From Rebecca billardiae RCC1528 (lineage: Eukaryota; Haptophyta): DNA of 64,000 nt. Location: the NCBI GenBank assembly GCA_965240325.2, contig OZ251247.1:992001-1056000 (forward strand), given 5' to 3'. The position numbers and the translations under genes were made by a program. Shown one piece after another: positions 20,360 through 30,274 of this stretch. Numbering within the stretch: position 1 is the stretch's first letter; each line of letters starts with the position of its first letter. A model generated the notes under the pieces. The model was not told where the DNA came from, did not search any database, and was given only the letters and a program-made list of their open reading frames with translations.

Positions 20360-22677
20360 CCATCCCGATTTTCGCCAGTAAAAAAGCCTTTTCGGATTTT
20401 GGGCGCCTGATTTCTCCCGATTTTTTTTCTCGTCGCTCGTCGCGCTCGTCAAAAATCGCCACCGGCCGTCCGACGGCTCGCCGCGACGAAGGTCGGGAAG
20501 GGGCTCGAGAGCCTCGACTGGACGACTGCGCCGCCTCATGTCAGGTGTAGTGCTGGACACATCGTTCGGGTGCCCCGGTGGTGTGCGTGCACACCTTGAG
20601 CGACATGTCTGCGTTGCTTCCGCCGCCCGCGGTCCGTCGCCAGGTCGACTTCTCGCCTGACGGCGCGCGTCGAACGCTCACCTGCTGGGTTGCGCGGCGC
20701 CTTCGAGACGGGCCACCTCGGGTAATATGCGGGCCACGCGACGGCTCGTGTGGGCCACCGCCTACCCCTAGCATGTACTCGATGCCACCACCAGCGTTGG
20801 GCGCGCTGCGCATCGCCAACGCTTCATCCGGCCAGTCCCGTCACGTTTGCGCATGAGTCGTCCTGAGCGGCGGCTGTCGATTTGTGCTCCTCGTGGAGCT
20901 GTATGACGGGCTGGTGGCGAGCAGGATGGCTCGCCTTGCGGGGCTGGGTGTGTACAGTCGCAGTGTAGTGGCTGCCGGCTGACTCCCATCGCCTGGGTGC
21001 TGCTTTACCGTCATGGCCTTTGCTGCGAGCACAAGGTCGAGGATCGTACCGCGGTCTGCGAGGCAGAGTCGACGGAGTCGTCGCTTGAAGATGGTTGAGA
21101 GCGCGCATACGTCTTCCTTCGTGTCGTGCGGCTACTCCAGCACGCAAGGCTCGCGCTCTGGCACGTGTTTGGTGTCCATGGGTGGCACATTGTGCCATTC
21201 GGGTGGCTCGGAAGCACGTGCTCGGGTGTCTTTCCCGTTTACGCGCGGTGGGCCAAGTCACCACGCACGGCCAGAGCATGTCATGGCACGCAGAGGGTGC
21301 CCATGAACGATCCCCACCCCGGTGGTGGCCGTAGGCGCACTCGAAGCGGTCGCATCGTCACCCGCGGATCACATCAGTCCGCCGTTGAGGCTGTCGGGCG
21401 AGCAAAGACGTGCGATCTGACCCTTGGACGGGCAGCTAGAATCGCGATTATGCCTCATCTAAGGACGCACATGTCGTCGTTGTAGGCAGTACTGATGCCC
21501 CAAGTGAAAGGGCGGGCGTGGCACGCGACTTGACAGCTTGAATGACTCGATGCACGCCGCCATGGACACGCGATCCGGAGGCCATTGCGAACCTGCCGTG
21601 TGGCTCACGGCGGCGCGCGTTGTGCCGCAGATCGGCCAGTTGCCACGCAGGAGATGGTCTCCAGACCAGGTCCAGCACCTGACCGACTGCCGCACGCCTG
21701 GCCGGGTGGGAGTCCGGCCCTCTTCTTGTCTGCAGGAGTGCGCGGAAGGCCAGGCGGAGCCTCGTCCGACCACTGCACCCCGAGCGCCGCACTAATCGTG
21801 CAGCCTGGGACAGCTACCCACCTATGGCGAATATGTAACGACATAGTGGCATTTTAATTATACAGGTCCAGAACTCATACTTATGCGGGTACATTGCCCA
21901 TAATATGCGGGTATAAATTAGGGGGGCCAAAGTGGCACTGTAGCGTTACTGACGGCCACGAGCGCGGGTCCTAGCGAGTGTTTAGAGCTGATTTCGGGCT
22001 GGATCATTTGCCCTCTGGAGGGGTCTGGGCCGGCCATGTAAAAAAATCAGGTGCACATACCCTGATTATAGGGCGTAACGGCTACCATATTTACCTATTA
22101 GAATGAGCCTGAACTTATTGGAAACGGCATGTAACGGCCGTCCTATATGTGACATATAGACCATGTCGACCTCAGTTTGATAGAGCATCTCGGCGAGATC
22201 GTTCTGAGTCCCCAGCAGCAGCAGGTCCCAACATGCGATATAGGCGGTGTACTGGCAGGCTGTCAAATATGTAGTTTCCTGGAAGCCACTGGTCGTTACA
22301 TACCCACCGTGTATATAGGCGCCATGCTGATGAATACAGTCTCGTCTGATCTCGAGCTGCGAGATACGTTTTCAGACTGTGTATACGGCCACGCGTACGG
22401 CGTATTGCAGACATAGTAGACCCAAAGCACCGGCCCCACGTCCTCAGCCCGGGAGTGCTCTCGGTCATAGTCAAGGTTTAAAGTCACTCGAGCCAACCGT
22501 CACCGCTCCCTGGCCGAGACCTACGAGGCAGGTCAAATCTGTCGTCGTCGCAGTGCGGCACAGTGCCGAGCATGCGATTCGGCAGCAAACGCCTGCTCCA
22601 GGCGGTGGCTGGCGTCTCTGCACCAAACCAGGCTGGATGGGATCGGTCCATATAGGTATGCCCTACCCTGTTCCGCG
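20360..22677. other. Left part of the inserted element, no recognised gene
   Basis: Short open frames on both strands (for example around 20,578-20,856 and 21,448-21,792) show no motif I know. The part from ~21,840 to 22,480 is less GC-rich, with several TATATAGG and ATGCGGGTA-type repeats. A minus-strand stretch at 22,300-22,496 (…LDYDREHSRAEDVGPVLW…) looks coding-like but breaks frame. I cannot assign any function. Confidence 0.4.
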
Positions 22678-23187
22678 CTATTTCTGGGCTTTGGGGCGGA
22701 TATTCGGCCTACAGAGGCTGATCCGGCGCTGTTCGGCGCTCCTGGCTGGCTGCGCAGAGCCCAACGGCAAGCGCCGGCGTGTGCAAGGTGTCAAGATTGA
22801 GAAGGTCTCTGACGCTCCCGCCGGTCTTGGGCGCACCAGGGTGCATGGGGGCCCATCTGCATCTGCTTCTGCAGGCATGAGCGTCACAGGGGCGCGCTTG
22901 CAGGCACGGTCGAGTGCACGTCGGACCTGTCGAATGAGCCAACCGCTGCCTGCGAGCACGTCCGCGACGTCCTGAGAGGCGAATGGGAGGCGCCCCGACG
23001 CCATCAGCGGGCACACGTGACCCATACCCAACGTACTGACCATCGCAAGTGCCACGGCAGGTGCAAACACGGGCCCTACAAGCGGAACATGACAGTTGCG
23101 AGCTCCGCGGAGGTGTTGTGCGCGAGCTCGCGCCGGTCTGCTGACGGCGATTCCGGCGCAGTAGGGCAGGTTAGGCGAGCTTGGCAT
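22678..23187 (-). CDS. Hypothetical protein, ~169 residues
   Basis: The uninterrupted frame has moderately protein-like composition in its middle (…GRLPFASQDVADVLAGSGWLIRQVRRALDRACKR…, about residues 64-93). No known motif, signal peptide or membrane segment stands out. It lies inside the 7.7-kb insertion, outside the inner element. It may be a captured host fragment or a chance frame. Confidence 0.25.
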   Translation of the reverse strand: MPSSPNLPYCAGIAVSRPARARAQHLRGARNCHVPLVGPVFAPAVALAMVSTLGMGHVCPLMASGRLPFASQDVADVLAGSGWLIRQVRRALDRACKRAPVTLMPAEADADGPPCTLVRPRPAGASETFSILTPCTRRRLPLGSAQPARSAEQRRISLCRPNIRPKAQK

Positions 23188-23941
23188 TCACAGACATACA
23201 TGGACGATTGGTCCGAGCATCGATCTCATTGGTCCGAGTTGATCATGCGCCACACCGTGCGGTAGCGTAGCGGGCGTACGCAGCGCACCAATTCAAGCCG
23301 GCCGACGCGCGCCGCGCACGGCGCGAGGTGGCCAAGAAGCGGGTGGTGAGCCGCTGGTGGCGCAAAGGCACGGGCCAGTAGCGCCCACCAGCGTCACGCG
23401 CGCGCGCACCCGAGACCATATCGGCGTCTCAGATGTCGCGAGCGCGCGGCGGTCCACTGCCTCCGGCCGCTCGTGCTCGAGCGGAACCGAGCTCTGAGCG
23501 CCCGAACGCGTCGGAGCTCGGTTTTCGAGCGGGGTCCGAGAAAAAGGCTCCGCGCCACCCTAAAAGGCCGAAGGAGGAGCGAAAATGCGCCGCGGCTTTG
23601 ATTTTCTTTTTAAATGAGCGGTTTGCCCCCCCTATATAAATGGGTAACATAGTCGATCTTGCAGTAGTTGAGTACGGCCACTTGCGCACAGACCACAGCC
23701 CATCCTGACCAGGTCGTTCCCCCTGCACTGGGAATCCGCGGTTTGGACATAAGAGAAAAACAGCCGCAGGACGCACCCGTCGCTACCCGCGAATAAGATT
23801 TCAGGTCTCGCGGGTGCGGATGTGCGTCAATCGATGAGCTGGTCTCGCAATCCCAAAATTGAGCCGCAATGAGATAGATGGTGCAGGGAGCCCCCCCGGT
23901 GCTTGGGGCGTCAACCCCCGAACCAGTCCGGAGAGATTGCG

Positions 23942-23987
23942 CCTCCCGGACGGCAACCCTCCCAGTGGTGGGGTGCCGTCCGGGAGG
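23942..23987. repeat. Strong hairpin
   Basis: CCTCCCGGACGGCA and its exact reverse complement are separated by 18 nt. It sits ~50 bp upstream of the first ATG of the frame-broken gene at 24039 and could be part of its 5' region. Confidence 0.7.
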
Positions 23988-24038
23988 TGAGTCCGGCGCG
24001 CCGCCTCTGCGCCAACGGCGTCAGCCGTTGCGGCGGGC

Positions 24039-25033
24039 ATGGCGCGCGTCATTCTGACTGACGGCCTCCCAGACGGCGTGATCCTCGCGCACGAGGACGG
24101 CGCGCTGTCCGTGTACACTGCCCGCTTCACAGCCGGTGCTGGGGGCGACCTCCGCTTCGCAGGCGCGCCCGCTCCTGGAGCGATTGCGCTCCATGCTGTG
24201 CGCGTGGCGGATTGGTTCCCGACGCCGGCCAAATGCAAGGGCACCGGCGGGTTCCTGCTTCCCGGCGCCGCAGATGCGCTCGACCTCATCGTCGGCTTCG
24301 AGGTGGTCCGCGAGCCCGCCCACTTCCGCTCGATCGAAACCGCGGTTGAGTGGCGCGGCGCTGGCGCCGAGCGGAAGCGGGTGTTTCGAAATGTGCCGAT
24401 GTGGATGCAGCCAGCCCGCGACAGCTGTGTGCGCTGTGCGGCAGCTGCTCGTACGCCCGGCGGTGTGCGCGCTGTCGGCGGCGCACAAGGATGCGCTCAA
24501 GCCTCTCGACGGCCAGGTGACGGCTGGCGACCTGATGCCCGCGCTCGTCGCGGCCGTGGCGCGCCTCTTGCCTGGTCTCGAGGTGCCGACGCCGCCGGCC
24601 GCGGCCGCGCCCGCACAGCACGCGGGTACGGCAGCAGCGGCGAGAGATGGAACCGCCGTCGATGGGCTCGACGCCCACCTAGAAGAAGACGAAGAAGTCC
24701 GGCGCGGGCGATGGCGGCAGCGCGAGCGCGCGCGCGTGCCCCGCGCCAGCGCTGGCACAGTGCACCGCATGCCGCGCGCTCGGCATCTGCGAGTGGGTGA
24801 GGAACGGGCATGCGAGCAGCGCCTGCCCGTGCACGTCACCGCCTCCGGGTGCGTCGTCGAGCGAGATCACGCCACGGCAGGCGGCGGCCAAGCACGAGTC
24901 CGCCATCGCCACCGCGAGGAAGTTCTCGGTCAAGACGGAGACGCGCGCGGACCGTCTGTCGTGCCCGAGCTCACCTCTGCACGGCGCGCGTACTGTGCGC
25001 TTTGGCGCGCCGCTTAAACTACTGTACCGATAA
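24039..25033 (+). pseudogene. Frame-broken gene of the nested element, family unknown
   Basis: The first ~130 residues (MARVILTDGLPDGVILAHED...) read well in one frame. The sense then moves to a second frame (...SAAHKDALKPLDGQVTAGDL...) near 24,430, and to a third near 24,710, which ends with a Cys-rich stretch (CTACRALGICEWVRNGH, then CPC) and a stop at ~25,033. Short introns or two frameshifts would both explain this. The Cys/His spacing hints at a metal-binding finger but is not diagnostic. It may be the element's own protein. I do not recognise the family. Confidence 0.4.
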
Positions 25034-26079
25034 ATGTATGTGATGATGAGCGCTGATGACACTGATGCATCAGCAAATCGCGCGCAGTGATGATGACGAT
25101 GTATATGTAAATCAACCAGGCTGTGCAGTCTTATTTTAAAGCGACTACGACGACTATCCGAGCAGGTCGCTACGCGGCCCACGGCCACCGCGTCCGCGGC
25201 ACCGACTACGTCTACTGTACTGTGGCAGGCGGCACGCGCGCGCGCGCGCACGCCACCTACGCCAACAGAGACATAAGGGCCGGTCTGGTGGGTACGAAGT
25301 GGTCGAACGCGAGCGTGCACAGCGGCATCGCCTGCGTCTGGCGTGATGAACTCGGAGCGGAAGGTCGAGAGTCGACAAGGCCCATGTGCCGGGACGTCAC
25401 AGGGCAGAGCCGCTCGGCACTCCTCGGCAGCATCGACGACATAGCAACCCGTATCAGCGTGCCCATGGGGCATCTTGGACCGGGGTACTCACAGACGACC
25501 CCCAGGCTGCGGCTGGCACCGATTCGCCCGCTGGGAAGCGAAGGATGCCTCCATGCAGAGCATACCCTGCGGGCTGCCGCGAGGTGCACCATTCGTGAGT
25601 TACGCGCGCAGTGCGCGAGCACTTGCCAGTGGCAAGGGCGCGCGCAGAACGCCGGGCGCGTGCGCCCGAGCGGTGTATAACATGCGTGCCCACTCGCCCA
25701 TGCCGTGCCCCGACCTTAATTGGCCCTATCCGCGCCGAGCGCGCGCCCTTGGTGCGCGCGCCGGCTCGCTTGGCAGGCGTTGATGGCTTGGCAGCGGGCT
25801 ACTGCGCGCGGCGAGGAGCGCGAGAGGACAGGAAAAGAGGCGCGCGCGGTGCCCACGTGTCCTGTGGACCGCGCCGATCAGCCGCGCCGGCCTGCAGCGC
25901 CGGTAGGCGGGCGCACGCGCGCCTCTCGTGGGCGCGCCATCGTGTCCGGGCCGCTGCGAGCCCGATCTCGGGGGTTGACGCCCCAAGCCCGGTGGCGGCT
26001 CGGCAGGCGAGGGCCGACCAAATCTTGACCTTTGCCCTCGGCGGCAGGGCGGGCAGGCGAAGGCGGCCGAGCGCCGTTG
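25034..26079. other. Interior of the nested element, no recognised gene
   Basis: The AT-richer patch 25,030-25,140 has repeated TGATGATGA and a TATATG run. Open frames exist on both strands from 25,120 to 25,780 but none shows a motif. The inverted partner of 23896-23921 lies at 25968-25992 (TCGGGGGTTGACGCCCCAAG). Confidence 0.4.
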
Positions 26080-27375
26080 GCGGCCGGCGCGCCCGGGGCA
26101 CGGCGCTGCGGGCGCGGATGTGCTCGCGGAGCCGGCTTGCGTGGACAGGCTGTTGCGGGAGAGTATATGGCGCCCTCCTGCGCCGCGCGTCTCGCGCCAC
26201 GCCTCTTTTCGCCGCGGCTCAGGGCAGCGCGCACGCGCGCGCCGCCTCGGAGGCCAGGCCGCACCGTGCCGCGCCGCAGCCGCAACCGCGCGCGCGCCGT
26301 GCGCGGCGTGGTCGGGAAGGAACGGGGGGTGCTGCCGGGCGAGATGACGACATCATGTGCGCACGCCATGCCGCCCCGCGGCGCCGCGAAAGGGCACGAT
26401 AACGGATCCGCACAGCTGTTGACGAGTGCTGATTTCTTGTCGTGCCTGAAGCCAGACCTCGGAGCTCGAAGAAGATGATGAAAGTGTATCCGCGCGAGGA
26501 AAGCGTCGCACCCAGCACGTCTACACGACCACGCGGTGATGAACATTCATGTAAGAGTATCCCGCGTGCCCGCTTGGCACTGTTCTGTGTCTCAATGATC
26601 GTCCCGACAAGGGTCACGACCGCGAGGCCGTGCACACCATTCATAGTGTGACAACTCGAAGAGGCGTGCAAACGGACCAGCGACACGCTCGGCAAGGCGT
26701 GGCGGGGCGGCATGGCGTGCGCACATGATATCGCCATCTCGCCCGGCAGCCGTGCCCGTTCCTTCCCGACCACGCCGCGCACGGCGCGCACGCGGTCGGC
26801 TGCGGCGCAGGCAAGGCTGGCCTTGAGGCGACGCGCCGCGTGCGCGCTGCCCTGAGCCGAGGCGAAAGAGGCGTGGCGCAAGTCGCGCGGTGCAGGAGGG
26901 CGGCAGATACTCTCCCACAACAGCCCGTCCACGCACGCCGGCTCCGCAAGCACATCCGCGCCCGCAGCGCCCTGGCCCGGGCGCGGCCCCCAGCGGTCAC
27001 GACCGCGAGGCCGTGCACGTCATTTGTGACAACTCGAAGAGGCGTGCAAACGGACCAGCGACACGCTCGGCAAGGCGTGGCGGGGCGGCATGGCGTGCGC
27101 ACATGATATCGCCATCTCGCCCGGCAGCCGCGCCCGTTCCTTCCCGACCACGCCGCGCACGGCGCGCGCGCGGTCGGCTGCGGCGCAGGCCGAAGGCTGG
27201 CCTCGGTCGGAGGCGGCGCGCGCGTGCGCGCTGCCCTGAGCCGAGGCGAAAGAGGCGTGGCGCAAGTCGCGCGGCGCAGGAGGGCGGCAGATACTCTCCC
27301 GCAACAGCCCGTCCACGCACGCCGGCTCCGCAAGCACATCCGCGCCCGCAGCGCCATGGCCCGGGCGCGCCCCCC
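26080..27375. repeat. GC-rich cassette: one inverted and two direct copies
   Basis: Two direct copies with a ~380-bp period lie at ~26,614-26,993 and ~26,996-27,373. They share long stretches such as CGGCATGGCGTGCGCACATG and GTTCCTTCCCGACCACGCCG. A third copy lies in the opposite orientation at ~26,080-26,395. Long frames within it are composition effects present on both strands. Confidence 0.75.
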
Positions 27376-27706
27376 AGCGCCGGGCCAGCTGCATCGCACT
27401 CGCCGCCAAGCCGCAGGGGGCGGGTCAGAATCGGTGCTCCGCACCCGCGGGAGGGCTCCCGCCGCTCCGGTTGCACGCGAAGAACTCATTTCCAGCGCAT
27501 CGATTTCGTGAGCGGACTATCGCTGACGAGGCTGATTACTGCGTTCCACGGCTTTGCCGCGCTCGGGATTTGGCTTCTCGAATGGAGGATCTGGTTTCGT
27601 CATTTTCAATTGGAAACCTTGATTAGATCGTTCAAGTGGTCTGATAGAGGAAGCGGAACGCTAAATCTGCGTTGCTATGCCGCGGCCTCGCGCTCTGAAT
27701 AGTGCG
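27376..27706. other. Right interior of the nested element
   Basis: A plus-strand frame ends at 27702 with a hydrophobic, less GC-driven stretch (…SLTRLITAFHGFAALGIW…). It is too short and too isolated to call a gene. Confidence 0.3.
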
Positions 27707-27750
27707 AAACCGCGGATTCCCAGTGCAGGGGGAACGACCTGGTCAGAATG

Positions 27751-28080
27751 ATGAAAATGTGTGTGTGAGTGTAATGGCCTGTACCAGGGTTCATGCTCGC
27801 CTCGACGTACGCCAATAAGTAAGTTCGTGCGTTTGGGCTCATTTCGGCTAAGTACTTACCCACATTCGGACTGACGATTCTCTATGTGTCCGTAGTTGTC
27901 CGCGGCGCGCGCGCGCACGCTCACGACGGGCCGCGGATGCGATTTTTAGGCCGAAACTTTTGCTGCGCCCGGGCTGGGCCCATTTGTTACGCTGTTTCCG
28001 GGTGTGAGCGCGTGCCTAGGGGCCCGCGTTCATTTGGCGATAAAATCCCCGAAAGTGCTCCAGTGCGTTTGGACCAGGCT
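27751..28080. other. Right flank between the nested and outer elements
   Basis: No gene is seen. It contains a TG-rich run at ~27,760 and a GC-rich segment, and ends with the outer 12-bp inverted repeat. Confidence 0.4.
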
Positions 28081-28308
28081 AGCGATATGCATATGGAGGG
28101 CCGTGCCATATGGAGCGCTTGACGTGGCAGTCGTGCCACTCGCACAGACGACACTGTCGTGTCGTCGTGTCGTCTGCTCATCACGTCAGACGTCTGGCGC
28201 TGTGGCGCACGCAGTGAGCAGACAGCACTGGGTGGGTGGGGAGCTGTGCGGCGATCGGACTGCACTCGGGCACTGCGCCGAGGTGTGCAGCGGGCAGCGA
28301 CCTGCTGC

Positions 28309-29820
28309 TCAGCGGAACGCGGTGCGCAGGGACCCGACCAATGCAGGCGTGGCCACGTGGCTTGGCTCGTCGCCCACAGCCTCAGTGCTGAGGCCGAGGC
28401 CGAGTGCAGCTGAGTGCTCTCCGCACGCGTACACGTCTCCGCCCACCGTCTCAAACAGTGAGTGGCAGTGGCCCGTGGTGCAGCGCAGCAAGCGCGTGTG
28501 CGCCAAGGCGGCCACGCACACTGGCACCCGCTGGCACTCCTCCGCGCGTCCGGTGCCCAGAATGCCGCCCAAGTCGTAGCCGAACGCGTGCACGCTGCCG
28601 TCCGCGCCCAGCACGGCGCTGCTCGACACGCCAGCGCACGCGCGCGCCGCACGCACAACACCAGACAGCGCCTCCACACGCTTGGGCAAGTAGAGCGTGC
28701 TGCCATCGCCGTGACCCAGGCAGCCACTCCAGCCGTCTCCGAAGGAGTGAACGCCACCCCGCGCATCCACCGCCAGGCTGTGGCGAAAGCCCGCGCTCAC
28801 GTGCACGGCACACACGCCAGCGAGCGCCTTGATGCGCCTCGGCGTGTGCTGATCCTGCTCGTCGCCGTGGCCGAGCTGGCCCAGGCCGCCATTGCCACAC
28901 GAGTAGACCGCGCCGCTGGTCGAGAGCAGCAGCGCGTGATCGTCCCCTGCCGATACCCCGCCCACGCGCACGCCGTCCAGCGCCTCGATGCGCGTCGGCT
29001 CGCACCGCTGCTCCGTGTCGCCGTGGCCGAGCTGGCCGCAGTGGTTGAGGCCCCAGCTGTACGCGCACCCAGCGGCGGTGAGCGCGAGGCTGTGGCAGGC
29101 GCCTGCGGCAATGCATACGACGTGCTCGTGCGCGAGCGCACGGACGCACCGATACGCCCCCCGCTCAGCGTCGTAATCGTCACCGAGCACGAGCTGGCCG
29201 TACTCGTTGCCGCCGCAGCCGTACACCGTCCCAGCATCGCTCAGCGCGAGCAGGTGCTCGTAGCCAGCGGCCACCGCGACCACGCGCACCGCGGAGAGCG
29301 AGACCACGCGCATCGGCACGACGGGCACGGGCGCACCGGGGCGGCCCAACGCAGGCGGCGCGACGAACTCACCCGTCTCCCGACCGTCTTCGTCGCGCAC
29401 CTTCTCCTCGCCGCACGTGTGCAGCCCGCCCTCCGCGTCCACAAACGCGCTGAAGTTGTACGCGCACGCGATCGGGCTCGCGTGCGCGCACGCCAGCAAG
29501 TGCACGCGCTGCTCACGTGCGAACAGCAGCTCGGTCCACGTGCACACGCCCGGCGGGAGCACGGCCGGGAGCGCGCGCTCGTGGCCGCGCGCGCGTGCAC
29601 GCTCGCGCAGAGCGCCCTCGATCGGCGAGCGGCCGGCGGGTGGCGCGCCGCGGAAGAGGCGCGAGGTGGCGTTGGCGGCGGCGAGGTCGTGCACGTCGTC
29701 GAGGTGGCTGACGATGCGATCCACCAGCTCGACTGGGAGGCGCGCCAGAGGTGATGGCGACGACGAGGTCGAAAGGGCGGGCGGCGGAGCCGCCTCGCGC
29801 GCCTGTTGTGTCGTCCGCAT
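28309..29820 (-). CDS. F-box/RCC1-repeat protein, copy H
   Basis: This is a 503-residue paralog and the first copy beyond the insertion. F-box form is ELVDRIVSHL. The segment before blade 2 has ACAYNFSAF instead of ACGLSFSAF. Variable loops are YEH/NEYGQLV (blade 2), DDH (blade 4), FRH/DARGGV/DGWSG (blade 5) and YDLGG with the RAEECQ cassette (blade 6). Blade 7 has TTGHCH where others have AMG-x-RH. The 3' flank is normal up to the element's target duplication. Confidence 0.85.
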   Translation of the reverse strand: MRTTQQAREAAPPPALSTSSSPSPLARLPVELVDRIVSHLDDVHDLAAANATSRLFRGAPPAGRSPIEGALRERARARGHERALPAVLPPGVCTWTELLFAREQRVHLLACAHASPIACAYNFSAFVDAEGGLHTCGEEKVRDEDGRETGEFVAPPALGRPGAPVPVVPMRVVSLSAVRVVAVAAGYEHLLALSDAGTVYGCGGNEYGQLVLGDDYDAERGAYRCVRALAHEHVVCIAAGACHSLALTAAGCAYSWGLNHCGQLGHGDTEQRCEPTRIEALDGVRVGGVSAGDDHALLLSTSGAVYSCGNGGLGQLGHGDEQDQHTPRRIKALAGVCAVHVSAGFRHSLAVDARGGVHSFGDGWSGCLGHGDGSTLYLPKRVEALSGVVRAARACAGVSSSAVLGADGSVHAFGYDLGGILGTGRAEECQRVPVCVAALAHTRLLRCTTGHCHSLFETVGGDVYACGEHSAALGLGLSTEAVGDEPSHVATPALVGSLRTAFR

Positions 29821-30274
29821 TCCTTCCCGTTCGGCCCTCGACGGGTGCCGCAGTGCGGGCGACGACGGGTGGCCGTTGGCGAGGGATTTTTATGGCGTTA
29901 TCATTTCGATCTTTTTCTTTGGCTGCGCCATCAATCCACCACCACCGGTGCTTTCACCGAACAGGCAGCCACCGACGCGCGCGGCGCAGAGCTCACTGTG
30001 GTCCTGGGAACGCGTGCGGACGCAATATAGGAAATGCCAACTCACGTACGTGTACATGGAGATATGGAGGGCCGTGTCATATGGAGCGCTTGACGTGGCA
30101 GTCGTGCCACTCGCACAGACGACACTGTCGTGTCGTGTGTCGTCTGCTCACGTCTGGCGCTGTCACTGTGGCGCACGCTGTGGGCGGACAGCACTGGGTG
30201 GGTGGGGAGCTGTGCGGCGATCGGACTGCACTCGGGCACTGCGCCGAGGTGTGCAGCGAGCAGCGACCTGCTGC

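Larger units (their letters stand above)
23701..27750. mobile_element. Nested ~4.05-kb element with 44-bp terminal inverted repeats
   Basis: Positions 23701-23744 and 27707-27750 are reverse complements with a single mismatch, beginning CAT(C/T)CTGACCAGGTC on the outside and ending CGCGGTTT. No target duplication is visible at either side, so the true ends may be slightly different or decayed. Inside lie a frame-broken coding region (24039-25033), a second internal inverted repeat pair (23896-23921 with 25968-25992), and a triplicated GC-rich cassette (26080-27375). Confidence 0.65.
20351..28081. mobile_element. 7.7-kb inverted-repeat element inserted in the RCC1 array
   Basis: Array sequence is intact up to ...GCGATAT (20344-20350) and resumes with GCGATAT (28082-28088), a 7-bp target duplication. 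The left end starts TAGCCTGGTCCA and the right end is its reverse complement TGGACCAGGCTA, a 12-bp terminal inverted repeat. Removing the insert restores a G-H spacing of ~1.98 kb, the normal period. No transposase could be recognised inside, so it may be non-autonomous or composite. It contains a smaller element at 23701-27750. Confidence 0.7.

Noticed and set aside
20351-28081. LTR retrotransposon or retrovirus-like insertion
   Set aside because: No long direct terminal repeats, no primer-binding site and no reverse transcriptase or protease motif. The ends are inverted.
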